The position numbers and the translations under genes are program-made. Positions 50,298 to 63,092 of a stretch of 64,000 nucleotides of DNA are shown piece after piece (within the stretch, counting starts at the first letter, position 1; every line of letters starts with the position of its first letter). The stretch is from assembly GCA_013399115.1 (NCBI GenBank), contig VXAA01003989.1, forward strand, positions 316,284 to 380,283, in the 5' to 3' direction. The stretch comes from Anseranas semipalmata (taxonomy: Eukaryota > Chordata > Aves > Anseriformes > Anseranatidae). The notes under the pieces were generated by a model. The model was not told the origin of the DNA. It saw only the letters and a list, made by a program, of their open reading frames with translations, and made no database searches.

Positions 50298-50841
50298 ATA
50301 ATTGAAGCTGCAGTGGATCGACCTATATAAACGTTCACTGGGAAAGCTGAAATCTTAAAACACTGTCACTTCAAAAAGGAGAGATTTTTTTAAAACTTGT
50401 TTCTAGTAATCCTTAAGAAAATAAGGACAAAGCTCAAGACAAGGGAATTAGAGCCCACCTTTCAGCTGGAAGGTGGACACAACTGCCAAGTCGCCATGGA
50501 TAAGTTATTTCATTCCCACACTTCTGTTTCTTTATATGCGCCATAACTGAGAGCAGTAACAATGCAGTACTGGGAACAAGAAATGCCATTTATGCTTTTA
50601 TTTTATTAGCTGCACACAGATATGTGATGATTTTGATAGTTCCTTTCTACATAATATAAAAGTAGCCAGGAATGATAAATATTATCCAACAGGTGTGGGT
50701 TTACTGGCCTTCCTTTGTAAAGACGTGGTAATTTTTTATCAGCACACTTAGTTTGCTTTCTTTCTACCCTTTTCTAGGAAGCTGTTTGTTTACCTCCTGT
50801 ACCTATACAGTAATTACACTGTTCTGCCAATTTCTTTGTAG

Positions 50842-51081
50842 GATTTTGATGATTTATCAGAAACAGATATAAGCAGTGAGGATCAGCATCGTAATATCAA
50901 GCCTGACCTTATGGAAGAGGAGCTTAAATCCAGGTTATTTCAGCTTGCTGCTAAAATGAGTGACAAGGAAACATCTTCTGGTGAAGAACAAGAGTCCGAA
51001 CCTAGAACAGACCCTGAAAACCAAAAGGAGAGTTTGTCCTCAGAAGAAAATGGCAAAAGTATTCAGGAAGAGTTAAAGAAG
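50842..51081 (+). CDS. MYRIP: MYRIP internal exon: acidic segment of the actin-binding half
   Basis: Eighty codons in phase 0 between TTTCTTTGTAG and a strong donor GTAAGC at 51082. It begins DFDDLSETDISSEDQHRN and ends KSIQEELKK. The pieces DLSETDIS, KMSDKETSSGEEQESEP and ENQKESLSSEENGKS align closely with human MYRIP. The composition is strongly acidic with many Ser, plus a short helical stretch EEELKSRLFQLAAKM. In mammals it belongs to the C-terminal half, which binds actin. The next exon, expected to start KYSAV in human, is not within the remaining 12.9 kb. Reading through the donor adds 12 codons to a stop at 51118-51120. Confidence 0.97.
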
Positions 51082-51963
51082 GTAAGCGGTCATTATGCGG
51101 GAGTCATGCTAATACTGTAAAAGTTAGAATCCAGAAAGTGAAACTTGTGCTTAGAGAAGAAAACATAGTTGATTAAAAAAATTAGGTCCTTTAAACTGAG
51201 TCATAGCCTGCAAGCCTTGTGCAGGTAAAACTTCAATTAAGGTGTGTGTTCCTTCCTGTGAGCCTACAGCATTAACTCAAAAGCAGTGAACTTAGTTTGT
51301 GTAATAAACCTGTTAAGTGATTGATACTAATGGAATTATGACGGTATATAGTGACTGAGAATCTGCTCATATGTTTTTTATTTAAAAGAGTGTCCAGATC
51401 ACCTTTTTTGCTCCTTGCTAACCAGCAAGCAAGGTTTAATTTTTTTCAGTCCCTTTATTTGCTCCCCTGTTTTTAGTATTATTTAGCTTATTCTGATACC
51501 ATAGATTCTTCTTTTGCCTCTCTATTGAAATATTTTGTGCTTCCCTAAAACTTTACAGCCCTGTTACACTGTCAGCTAATAGGCTTCTGCCAGTAGTAAG
51601 ATATTGTGGTGAAACAGTAATCGAGTGTCAGTTCTGATAATGAGTGACGTCTTCCATTCACGCCATTTCACCCTTACAGTAAGATGTCTGACTTCAGTGT
51701 CACTCCACCGGACTTAACACCTGCTCTCTTCCCTTCCTGCTTCTGAATTTCTCTTCATATCGTATGGTGTACTGGAATTTGGTACTCAGCTATTTTTTGT
51801 GCTCAGTTCACCATACAGGAGAATTTCAGAAGGTTCTATCCACAGCCTTTAGTTTTAGACTTTAATTGCATCATGTCGTACCCTAGCTAGCCTATCTATT
51901 GTTGAATAATTTGATATTGCTGGTCTGTCCTTGTAAACCAAAGATGAGCTAAATTTAATGTGT

Positions 51964-53190
51964 TTAAAATAGAGGGGAATCATTTCTTCCTTTGGTCTGT
52001 TGGATGCTAGAGGCCTTCTTTTTTGCAAGGGCCCGTTGCTGGCTTATATTCAACTTGGTGTCCACCAGGACCCCTGTTTCTTTTCTGTCAAGCTGTTTCT
52101 CAGCCAGATAGCCTCCAGCCTGTACGGTAATTCCTCCCCAGGTGCAGGACTTTGCATTTCCTTTTGTTGAATTTGATGATATCCTTATCAGCTCATTTCT
52201 CCAGCTTGTCAAGGTCCCTCTGTGTGGCAACAAAACCATCTCAAGTATGAACCATTCCTCCCAGTTTAGGTTACACTGTGTCTCATTGTCTCTGTCAGTA
52301 ATGTCGATGTTAAACAATACCGGCCACTGGGGTACACCACTAGTGACTGACCTCCAGCTGGACTTTAAACCTCTGGTAACAACCCTTTCAGACCAGCAGT
52401 TAATGAAATTTTTAACCCACCTCATTTTCTACGTATTCAAGTCCATACTTGCTCAGTTCGTCCATGAGGACGTTATGGGAGACAGTATCGAAAGCCCCGT
52501 TAAAGTCAAAATAAACAACATTCGATGCTCTCCCCATGTCCAGTGAAGTAGTCATTTCTTTATAGAAGGCTATCAGGTTGGCTAGGCATGATTTCCCTTT
52601 CATAAACCCATGCTGACTACTCCCAGTCACCTTCTTATCTTTCTTATGTTTGGAAATGGCTTCCAGGAGGATTTTCTCCTAGATCAGCTCTCAGGAACCT
52701 TCCCCAGATTGCCATGATCTTTCAAAGATGTAGAAGAGTGGTCTCACAATGACGAGGGCCAATTCCTTCAGTGAGTGCATCCCCATCAGGTCCCATGGAC
52801 ATGCGTATGTCCCATTCGTTAAAATGTTTGCTATCCTGTTCCTCCTCTACCATGGGTTAGTCTTCCTTGCTCCAGACTTTCTCATGGGTCTCAGGGGCCT
52901 GGGATTCCTGAGAGCAAATCTTACATGTAAATTGAGGTGAAGATGACATTGTGTAGCATAGCCTTTTCCTTGTCCTGTGTCACCAGGTCTCTGCAGTAGT
53001 GGGCTGATTTTCCCCCATCTGCTTTTTGCTGATGGTTTATCTGTAGAAGCCTTTCTTGTTGCCCTTTGTTTTCCTCACCAGATTCAACTCCAGGTGGCTT
53101 TTGACTTTCCTAACACTATTCCTACACACTTGGACAGTGTCTTTGTAGTCCACCTGGGTCAGTTGATCCTGCTTCCACATCCCGATGTAT
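51964..53190 (-). mobile_element. CR1 LINE fragment with decayed reverse transcriptase
   Basis: Read on the - strand, this contains the reverse-transcriptase core of a CR1 retrotransposon. A block around SSQHGFMKGKSCLANLIAFY is followed by VVYFDFNGAFDTVSHNVL, then WVKNFINCWSERVV, SGVPQWPVLFN and GVLVDTKLNISQQ near the - strand 3' end. The catalytic FADD box expected between the last two is gone, and the SGVPQ motif has lost residues, so the enzyme is dead. The frame shifts near 52420. Both ends are eroded: neither the 5' start nor the typical ATTCTRTG tail is visible. About 1.2 kb remains, and it appears older than the CR1 at 13431-13848. Confidence 0.9.
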
Positions 53191-54580
53191 TAGTTCTTTA
53201 TATCGTTTGAATAAAATACCTTTCAAATGATGAAGAATAGATTTCATTTAGAGAGTTGTCCAACTCTTGTTCAAAGCTGAGCTTCTGTGCAGTCAAGATC
53301 CCAAGAGGTGAGTCAAGACACACAGTGGACAAGAACAAGCCTACGTGGATTTGAGGGACAAGAATGCTTGACTAGCAAGAGGCAGCACTGAGCTTCCTGT
53401 GTGGACATGTTGACCATCGTTGAATGAAATAAAAACCCCTTTGGGGAGCAAGGACCAGAACACAAATGACTTTGCTGCCCAAGGTGAATGTCCCATTTTC
53501 AGCAAGAAAGATGGAGAGTGCCTTCAGCTAAGACAGTCTGTGTATGTGGCTTCAACCCTCTACTCCTATGCCTCAGATCTGTGCTTGTGTATATTCTTAC
53601 CTCCAGACTCTTACCTACCATACACTCAAGGTAGCTGCTGTTTCATCTTCATTGTTTGGCCTAAGTCTCCAGCTGTGTTTTCTATTTCTCTGACTGGAAG
53701 TGGTAGATTCTTGGCTTAAAGCATCTTGATAAAATTCCCCAGTTATGTAATCGGTGGAAAAGAAAAAAATGCTTACACTGAGTAAACTGGCGCTGTCTCT
53801 GCAGGTCTTTGGAAACTTTTGCCTCTGGTGACAGTATTAGGGCTGAGCAGTTATCGTAGGTAGATGAGATTTTCACAGCCTATTGCCAGGCCTCCAGGCA
53901 TTTGGTAAGTGCCCAAGAGAGGTATCAGGAGTTGATTGGCTGAAGTCCACTTAGAATCATGGTCTCAAAAGAATCAATCGAGACATGCAAAATCTAAAAT
54001 TATTCCTTGTCCACTGGGGCAAGTCTATGTTTTGTGGTGTGCTTGCTCATCTGCATGCATCTACAAAGTAATATTAATTGTTTTTCCTCCTCTAATTTTA
54101 TATTACTTCAACATTTGTATGTCAATTATTTAAAATAATGCAAAGCTTAATATATTTTCTTCTTAGTAAAGTTTCCTTAAGTTTGAAATAGAAGAGATAT
54201 ACCGTGTTCAGCAAAAAGTGAATGCCTGGAGTTCTTAATTCTTTACTGGTTTTGGTTGGAAAAAAAAAGTCTTAGTCATTCATCATTGCTGTCTATATTC
54301 TTTCTGTCTACAATGAAGAAACCAAAATATCCCAGTACTATTCATGGTCATGGCTTCAGAGGAATTGATAGCGGAACTTGCTTCAGCTGTAGAGAAACAA
54401 GCAGCCTGCTTTCATTCTTACTCCTGACAGTTGTCTTTAAAGGTGATTTAAATCTTCTGACGCGTGCCTCCTCTTTGGAAAGGTGGCTGTCCAATATCTT
54501 ACAATGAAATACTGAAGATGACGGTATATAATACCAGTTGTGGCTATGGTAACCTAAAGTATGAATACATATCTAAACTC

Positions 54581-54644
54581 ATGGAATGGAATGGAATGGA
54601 ATGGAATGGAATGGAATGGAATGGAATAGAATAGAATAGAATAG
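54581..54644. repeat. Pentanucleotide microsatellite (ATGGA)n/(ATAGA)n
   Basis: Roughly nine copies of ATGGA are followed by about three copies of ATAGA, directly abutting a CR1 3' end. The array probably arose by expansion of the CR1 terminal repeat. Confidence 0.93.
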
Positions 54645-54715
54645 CTCAGTTGGAAGGGACCTACAAAGATCATCCAATCCAACTCCTGACCACTTCAGGG
54701 CTAACCAAAAGTTAA
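54639..54715 (-). mobile_element. Short CR1 LINE 3' terminal fragment
   Basis: The + strand reads 'tagctcagttggaagggacc', 'caaagatcatccaatccaac' and 'gaccacttcagggctaacc', the reverse complement of an avian CR1 3' end. Only about 75 bp remain. It is joined to the microsatellite at its 3' tail. Confidence 0.85.
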
Positions 54716-57700
54716 AGCATATATAAACATGCAATAACTTTAAAATGAGTAGATGACATGCATAGAAAACATGTTTTCAGGGAACCAGTAATTTTAGATG
54801 CCTCAAAAGCCAGATGTTGCAGTACACTATCTCTTTAAAAAGCCCTATTTCTGAAGAATACGTGTGTAGGGAATTTAAAGATATTTCAGACTGCCATTTA
54901 ACAATCTCAGCCAGAGACCCAGACTCCTGATATAGGCATCGAGTTTCAAATTAAGTTTACAGAAGCTCTAATTCTGAGCAATTAAAATGAGAACTCATTT
55001 GCCTACAGTCTGCTTTGAGCTCTTGAACACAGATTAAATACTGTATTTTATCCATCCTGCTTATATTTTAGCTGTGCTGATTGTCTTTGTTAGCTGTTAG
55101 TGTTCTATTCTCAAACTCTGTACTGGAGCACACTAGCAACCTTAAATCACAGGGAATTTCTAGTTACAGTATACTTGACCATAGAATAAGATTTCAAAAA
55201 ACATTGAGTCGCTGGATATTGGGTACATGGTGCTCACGAAGATCTGACTTCTATGTGTCTGCACATTTAAAAATCTAGACTTCTGTTTTTTAGTGGAAGC
55301 TGGGAATCTCATATAATCACACTGAGCTGATACTTTGAAAAGGGCATTTAGTATATTAAGACTTTTATCAATGGGAAAAATTAGCACACCTTGAGTCTTC
55401 AGTGGAGAGTTAGCAGAAGTTGGGCATTTATGGGTTCTCGGTTCTCCCATTGAGCTGAGCTTTTGAGTTGTATGACTGCAAATTTCTTTAAGATACAAGT
55501 TTGAAAATGTTTACATTTGAAATATTTGTTTAAATCATGTGGGATACTTGAGGATTTGGATGGGTATTAAATTATGCTCATTAGTTGTATGCCTTAGACT
55601 TAAACCCTCCTAGACCTTCAGCACAATCATATTCAACATTTCTAAGTCTGTGGTTGCCTAAAATGGTCTTGTGGAGATTCACAGCTCTCTAAAGCAAATA
55701 TAAGCCTACAGCAGGCTTGTTTTTGCAAATAATGTTTTGTGCTTATTAAGCTACAGAAGCAGTTTGTGGTCTTTGAGGGGTGTGCAGACCCCTGAAAAGC
55801 CTGCTTGTCCCAGGTGTGTAATGAAAGGCAATGACATCCTGTATGCTCAGGCTGGAGTTAGCCTTCAGCCTCTCTATATTTCAGATGTGAACAGATCATG
55901 ATCACATTGTGCAGCTATTCTGTTAATGAAGCATCTTGTACTAGCACAGTGATTGCACATTTTTTGTGCCTTGCTCTTTTTTTTTGCTTTTTTTTTTTTA
56001 CTAAAACCCTAACCAAATACTTAAAAAAGCAAAATCTAAATCCTCTTGGGAGTATCTTAATGATACTGATCCTGAGAATGCCAAGCATAATAAAAGGGAT
56101 ATATTTAGCTCTTGCTCTCTCCTCTCTCCTTCTCTTCTAATTTTTTTCATGAAGATGAATAGGCCAGGTCAGTATTCCGTGGTACAACCCAGAATTACAT
56201 TCTAGAAAGCAATTTCAGCAGTGCCTACCTAAATGTGACCACTTTATTAGATACTAAGCTATAGAGTTACTGTTTAAGAAACAGACTAGCCCCTGCAATT
56301 TTTGCAAATTGTCCCACGTAGCATAAAAACTGAAATAGTTGTTAAAACCGTACTTGGGCTTCTGCTTTTAATTGCTTTCATTCTGTACTCCTTCTTGCTT
56401 AAGGTATGAAAATGAGGAAAGTAAAAACTTTGGTAGTAACAGTTTCTGTCCTTGTTGCATTACCTTGCTGCTCACAACTTGCTGTGTGCTTGAGGAATTT
56501 CCTTTAATCCGTTTCTGCATTTACTTCTGCTCAGAAAATCTTACAACCAAGGCTTAGGAACTTTTTGTTTAAATCTTGCTTTTTCTGTTGACATTATTAC
56601 ATGACTGGGTACACAATAGTTCTTTTCTGAACAACAACCTGCAAGTTGGTTAAGTAGCACAGTGAGATCCTGTTCCGTAAGGGAAACCTCCAAGTTCCTT
56701 GATCATATGAGTAACAGTATAAATATTCTTTCCATAGAATATTTATGCCTTCATTTTCTGAAAACATTTTGCTCATCTTAGGTTTTATAAAGCTTTATTT
56801 TGGGTAAAGTATGAGCTACAAGCATCATCTTCATGTGTGTTGGTGCCAGAGGCCCATATTCTTTGTTTTGACAGACTACATCTTACATTTCTCACCAGGT
56901 AACTTAGCACCTTTCAACTACCAGTATAATGAGATTGACATTTGCTAGAAAATCTGCCTGGCACCTCTCTTCAGTGCAAGGAATAGCTGGGAGCTGTGGG
57001 TGCATGTTTCCACAGCAGAAGAGACAGCCAGCTCCGTGGGGTGTGTGCTGGTGGCTATGCCTGGGGCTGCCCATGGAGAGGGTGCCCAGGGCTCATTGAG
57101 GGAGGTTCAGTGAAGGAGCACTCATGGGACTTGGTTGCTGGAGAAGAATATGCTTATGGCCTTGATGTAGCTGCAGAATTGCTGCTTTTTCCAAGGACCT
57201 GCAGGCTGTGGCAGCAGGAAACGTTTGTTCTTGTGAATGTGAGGGTCTTCAATCAGTTGCAATCTTATTTTCTATTTTTCAGGCAGGTTGTCGGTTAGGT
57301 AGAGGTCTGAAGCTGCTTGTTGACATTGGAAGTGCACAGGGCAGTGAATCCTCCCTGTGTACCGTGGAGCTGTTGCAGCATCCCAGTACAGATGGCTGCG
57401 ATGTTATAACAGCAGTGCTGTAACAACGAGAGAGAGCTTGTGTCTCCTTTTGGCTGGGTGTCCATTAATAGTTTATTCCAGTGCCTACACCATCCTCACA
57501 GAAGATAATGTAGTAGTTTTTGCTGTGGTTATCTTGCAACTCCCTGAGCTGAAAACTTGCTGGCGGAACTGCTAGGTATTTTGGTTGGTATTTTGGCTGG
57601 TTAACTGCCATCCAGCTTTGTATGCCTGAAAGCTTTAGAAATGACTGAGTAAAAATTCCCAAACAGCCAGAACCCTGTGGCTCAGTTAATCAAGAAAATT

Positions 57701-59691
57701 TAATAGCATAAGTATATTAGCTTTACTACATTGCTATTACTATGCTAATAAAACTGAGCAGTATAATACAATGCCATCTTCCTGGGCTGACAAATCAGAA
57801 GATACTTGTGTGTATGCTGTTTCACACTTTTATATACAAGATCCTCAAAATAATTCTTGTATTTTGGTGGATCACAGCTTTTATTATGCTGTTAATTATC
57901 TGGGCAGTATTCCAAAGTCCAGAATTGAAAACTGAATACAGGCAGCATTGTAAAATATGATCTTTAAGTTTTACAAACTATAGTAAATCTACAAACATGA
58001 TGTTGAATGACAGTGGAGAAAAGAGATTTTGGCTAAAGAAGGTGAGACAATAGCTTTTTCTTCTAAAAGAGGCATGAGACTTCAATCTTACTGGACTATG
58101 GATCCAAAGTTTTAAGTTCTCAGTTCAACAAAGCAGTCAAGTATATGTTCCGTTTTTAACTGAGGATTAAGTAGTTTGCTGGACACAAATCCCATTCAAG
58201 AAAATATGGAAAATTAAGTTGATTCTGAGCTTATTTTGTCAAAATTTGAGTCTGGTTTCAAGCAAAATGGTTGCTTCAAGAGATTTTTTGTTTTGTTTTG
58301 TTTTGTTTTCCCCAAGTTTTAAGTCATGGGCAGTAATGTTTGTGTTCCTCCAATTCTGACACCTGACACCTGAGCTCAATGCAATTGTGTAAGCCTGGAT
58401 GTCTAGTCTGTCTGAGATGTTCTAGGATATCCCACAGGGTCATAAGCTACTAGTCCAGAGGAAATGTTATCTCTCAGGTCCCATGTCACATCTGACAGCT
58501 TTGTTTGAAAATCCTCAGGTACTTTAAGGTGTTTCAAATTGCACCTTGGCTGCTTGTGTTTAAGCAACTGAATCTACCTGGAGAAGTGTAGAATACGCGA
58601 AATTTCAGCTGGCTTCACACAGGGAGTACAACACCTTTGTAAATAGAATTCTCATAGTTCCGGATTTGATACTTATGTGCATGCTTGCCCAAGCCAGTTC
58701 TGTCCAGTGTGCGTGAAATGGGAATCTCATTCAGTTGCCTGATTACCAAAGACATATTTACTTAGCAAGAAAATGTAAAAGCTATTTTATAGGTACAGCT
58801 ACAGAAAATCAGTGAAGATTAGTGTAAGCTGCTTTAACAGAATGATGTGAAAAAATAGACTGTAACAAAAAGTTATTATTTTCTTGTCTTTTATAAGCAG
58901 CCCAGAGACTTGGCAGTGACAGATGAGCTCTTTCAGATCTAGCTGGAAGACACTCAAAAAAATGCTGCTACTCAGCTAGGTGATACTTCTGTCACAGCAG
59001 AGCCTGCAGTGCAACTGTGGTTGTGTCATTGCTTCAAGGCAAAACCAGTTGAGTTTAAATAGACTTAAGTAAATTACGAGAATTAAGGTAAGCCTACTGA
59101 CTTGACACTGGAGAGTGGCAGTATGAAGGGTTTCACTTGTTCATTTTGGGACAGTGAACTCCAGGAGAGGGATAGTGGCAAGCAGTAGGAATTGATTTGG
59201 CACAAGACATCTCAATTCAGCACGGGTGTTTCAGACATGAGCATCTGGCATAAGCGAGGTACATACCCTTTTGTGGCTGGAAGCACACGCAGCGTCCAAA
59301 AATTGAAGGGATGGCTGGCTTTTCTTTTTCTTAACACTGCTGCAAAAGTTTTCTTCTATTGCTAGTGCCACTTTGTTTTGTAATGGTGGAAATCAATATT
59401 TCCCATCTGCTTCATTTTATAAAAAATGATGTGTCATTTGTGAAATCTGTCTTAATGAGATAGGTTATTTTGAATCCTACAAACAAAAATATCTTAGGCA
59501 TTGCTTTGTTTTAAATATTTTAGTAATAAAGGTAATATCTATACTTCATGGTATTTTATATTTGGTAGTTTCTTTATCCTTGCTGTTCATCCCAAAGTTC
59601 TCTCTAAGTCTGAACCTATATAAACATTAACCTCTGTAGATGTTAACATAACTTTTCTGCCTTTTTATTTAACTGCTTTCCCACTATCTAG

Positions 59692-59754
59692 GAAAAACAA
59701 AAGGCTTTTGATCTTCATTTAAAGCTGCAGTTTTTATCCACTGTATTGCAGCAG
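59692..59754 (+). other. MYRIP: Candidate unannotated 63-bp exon
   Basis: A strong acceptor (long T/C tract ending CTATCTAG at 59691) and a consensus donor CAG|GTGAGA (GT at 59755) enclose 63 bases. They are open in phase 0, the same phase as the preceding exon's end. The 21 codons start EKQKAFDLHLKLQFL and end VLQQ, a plausible amphipathic helix. I recall no such segment in human MYRIP between EELKK and the next exon. It could be a lineage-specific alternative exon or a decoy. Confidence 0.35.
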
Positions 59755-62053
59755 GTGAGAGTGCTTTGTTTTGTCTGTGTCTTTTGGCATCTCTTACATA
59801 GTAAGAGATGTTATAAAGTGATATTGAGGGTTTCCACGTTTCCCAAGCAAAATTCTCAAATTCAAATTATTTTCCTAGAAATATCAGGCCTGAGAAAACA
59901 AACCTCTTGGCCAGATTCAATAATCATCGCAGAAAATGGTCTTCTCATCACAGCTAGACCTATGTTATGATAGGAGTGATGAGCATGAAGTAGACACATG
60001 GAGCAGACTGTCTCTCTTATTTGGATTTGTTATAAAAATTTGTATTTATCAATAAAGAAGAACAGAAGACAAATATAAGGTATATGGACTTCATATTCTC
60101 ATGTACTCACCTATATTAAAAAATTTGGAAGGAAAAATTTAGAAGTTGATTTCAGTGATATGTTTTTAGCAGTTCCTGACCAAAAAGGAGGTCTCCAAAA
60201 CTCTTTGTAAGTTCACAGTTTAAAAAATTAACAAAACCCTTAATTCATTGTAGAGATTTTACACAGTGCATAGGTACTTCCTCACTTTGCTGCTAGTGTC
60301 TATTGCTTATCATTCTTCTTGGTGGAAAGATGTTTCATATTCTGTGCTATTTGAGTCTCAGCTTATTAGAATCAGGTATTAGAACATTTTATTTTCATTT
60401 TATTCACTAAGCAAATATATGTTTACCTTGTATTTTAAAATACATGCTATTTTTAGTATTTCATATGTAGTATGAAGAAAATTAATTTTGTAGCATTCTC
60501 TCAGTCATAAAAAAAGGAATCACTTTTTTTGTTTCAAAGGTTGGTGCTTAATTAATCAAAATACATAGCCCCCTCAGCTTTTTCTTTCTTCCATACTCTC
60601 AGAGTTAAGTTTTGTCATGTAAGTTTTAATCACCTGTTGGATATTTGTTTTCTTTAATAAAAATATCAGGATGATTTTAAATAAAAAATATTTTTCCATT
60701 TGTGCAACATCGTCAGCCTGTAGATACTCTTAAAGAATCCTGTGCAGATTTTAAGACTTAAATATTTCCATTTCCAACTTGGACCATAATATTTTACCCC
60801 TTGGAAAATAATTTCCTTCCTCATGATTGTAGGAAACTTGGCTTTAGAAACAAGGCATTACAAATTATTAAAACTAACATCTGTAACTATATTAGGACAG
60901 TGGATTGAATTCATTAGTTAAAATGTAGTATTGAGAATTACCTAGCTCAACCAAAAAGAGAATAATAGCTGATAAGATAATTTAGTTGTAAGATAAATTA
61001 GCTTTCTTTTTCTAAATGAGCACCCATAAATGAAGATATTGATGTTAAAGTCAAGGCAAGAAGTCTCAAACTTACACCTGTGAGTCATTCCATAATAACA
61101 TACTTTATCGTAGTATACTTGTTTTCCATCAATTATGAAGGGAATTTTTAGCTTTCTTTCCCAGTCTTTGTGGTATTGATTAGTTAGGACACGCTTTTAG
61201 GCCAAAAGATCTTTTGAAGGTCAGGGTTGATGACTGCCACCGATGGTTGGGCATTGACGGTTCTGTTCCTCCCACACTGTGACTTGGCCAGTGTCCCAGA
61301 TCTTGTTTGGCCATACAGAAGATGGGCTTTTGGTGGGCTTTTCAGGGCCTTCTCAAGGCTGTACAATGAACTCCCACGGGGGTGGGGAGAAGGGGCAAGG
61401 CAGGTTTTGGTTTCGGTGTTGTTTTTTGTCAAGTCTGGATTCAGCCCAGTTATTCTGAAAAGATGAATCAGCCAAAGGCAAAGCAGAACTTTTCTTCTCC
61501 CCAGCCCCCCTCAGCTCCTCACACAAAGATGAGGGCTATTGACTGAGAAGCAGCCACACAACTGGGAGCGTGATAGAGTGACTGGAGACTGGAGCTAAAA
61601 CTGACTGCACTGCAAGTCATCAGGGACACGGTCAGTGCTGCCAGGGCTGATAGTGATGGAAAGTTTCCCTTGCTCAGTTTCTTGATCTAACTATTGATGT
61701 GAACTGTTCTCTATTGAATTTCAAGTCACTGCCTTCCATGCCAGTTTAATAGAGCTTAACAACAGCATAACGTAGTAGCAAGAAAGAGAAGATTCTAATG
61801 GCTGAGTACAATGTGGGGAGAAAAATAGTGCAAGTGATGGATAACTTAACTACTTTAAGAGCATTAACAGTAAAATAAATAATTTTCATGCAAAGGAAAT
61901 GATGGGGAGATGTCAAAGGCTGCTGAGTTCCATACAAGTGCTTAATGCCCACCTACTCTCGGCAGTTTGGACACTTAACGTTGTTTCAGGTTTATCATCC
62001 TACTTTATTTCCATTGCTTATCATCCTTCCTGTGAGAATGTACGTACTGTTCT

Positions 62054-62180
62054 AAAAAGCACTTTCCAGTGTAGCATCTCTAATTTAAAAAAAAAAAAAA
62101 GGAAAANNNNNNNNNNNNNNNNNNNNNNAAAAATCACTTTCCAGTGAAACAACTTAAATTAAAAAAAAAAAAAAGGAAAA
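62054..62180. repeat. Near-duplicate sequence on both sides of an assembly gap
   Basis: The stretch 62054-62106 (AAAAAGCACTTTCCAGTG, a short AT-rich piece, 14 or more A, GGAAAA) is repeated at 62129-62180 as AAAAATCACTTTCCAGTG, a similar piece, 14 A and GGAAAA. The copies differ by scattered substitutions. This looks like one locus assembled twice across the gap rather than a true duplication. Confidence 0.75.
62107..62128. other. Assembly gap (22 N)
   Basis: Twenty-two N bases inside a poly(A)-rich stretch. The sequence and true length are unknown. Confidence 0.99.
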
Positions 62181-63092
62181 AAAAAAAGGAAATATTGGCA
62201 GCATCAATAGGGAAAGGAAAAGAGAGACAGCAGAAGAGAGGGAAAGTGGCTAACGGTCAGTAAGAGCTGGCTTAGACCGCTGAAACATTATCTTCAGCAA
62301 AACAGGAATTCTTTCCATCTGACCAACCACACACAGAAATGACAGTAAAGATGTTTCATAAGATGCTGTTTGTTATATTCAATATGTACAGGCACACATA
62401 TATTTATGTGTTTGCACACACACACATTTTTAGTATTTCATTGGTTTTAAAACTCTTCCACAAAGAACTCAGGAACCTGAACTTCTCCTTTTGATTGTGT
62501 CTAATGTATTTGTAAGACTGGTTATTAATTATCATTAAAAAAAAAAAACACACACAAATGAATACAAATGAATATTTTCCTCATTCCATTAAACTCTCAG
62601 TAGAAAATGAGATTCTCATAATTGGTATATACATTCAAATTTGGATCAACTGCATCGGTTTAATTTGGGAGGAGTAGTGTTAATCGCGCAGCATGGTAGC
62701 ACAGATGAAATCAGAATGCATCCCACTTTTTCGAGAAGAATGGTTGTGCTTAGTTTTTCTGTGTTAGCTATTTGTAATAGAGATTGCTTTCTGTGTCTCA
62801 CATCCATATTAGTTCTTTGCTTGACAAGATGGATGGGAGAGACTTCATCATGGCATGTTAGCTGTCTCTGAATCCCTTATAGGTGTTAACAATGACCTTT
62901 CTTGCAAGGGCAAGATAAATTAGACAGACAAAGGTCTTTGTAGCAATTTGAAATGTCCACCTACCAGGATGGTCTTGGCGTGCGTGTGTCTGTGAATTTT
63001 AGGTTATTTTCATGGAACCTCATAACTCCTAAGTTTGACATGGGTGACGGAGGAGAGGAGAGGGTTGTGAAAAACTGAAAGTCCAGAACGAC

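Larger units (their letters stand above)
42049..50841 (+). other. MYRIP: MYRIP intron, 8.8 kb, carrying a solo LTR
   Basis: Intron from GTAATT to the acceptor TTTCTTTGTAG at 50841. It contains a complete solo LTR at 43465-44531, an AT-rich body, and several perfect short inverted repeats (46001-46022, 49569-49590, 50266-50290). A TATATAAG string at 48127-48134 is isolated and not supported as a promoter. Open frames of up to 120 codons around 47821-48183 have no recognised family. Confidence 0.8.

Noticed and set aside
54581..54644. GGAAT satellite similar to pericentromeric DNA
   Set aside because: It is only about 60 bp and is attached to a CR1 tail, so it is a local microsatellite.
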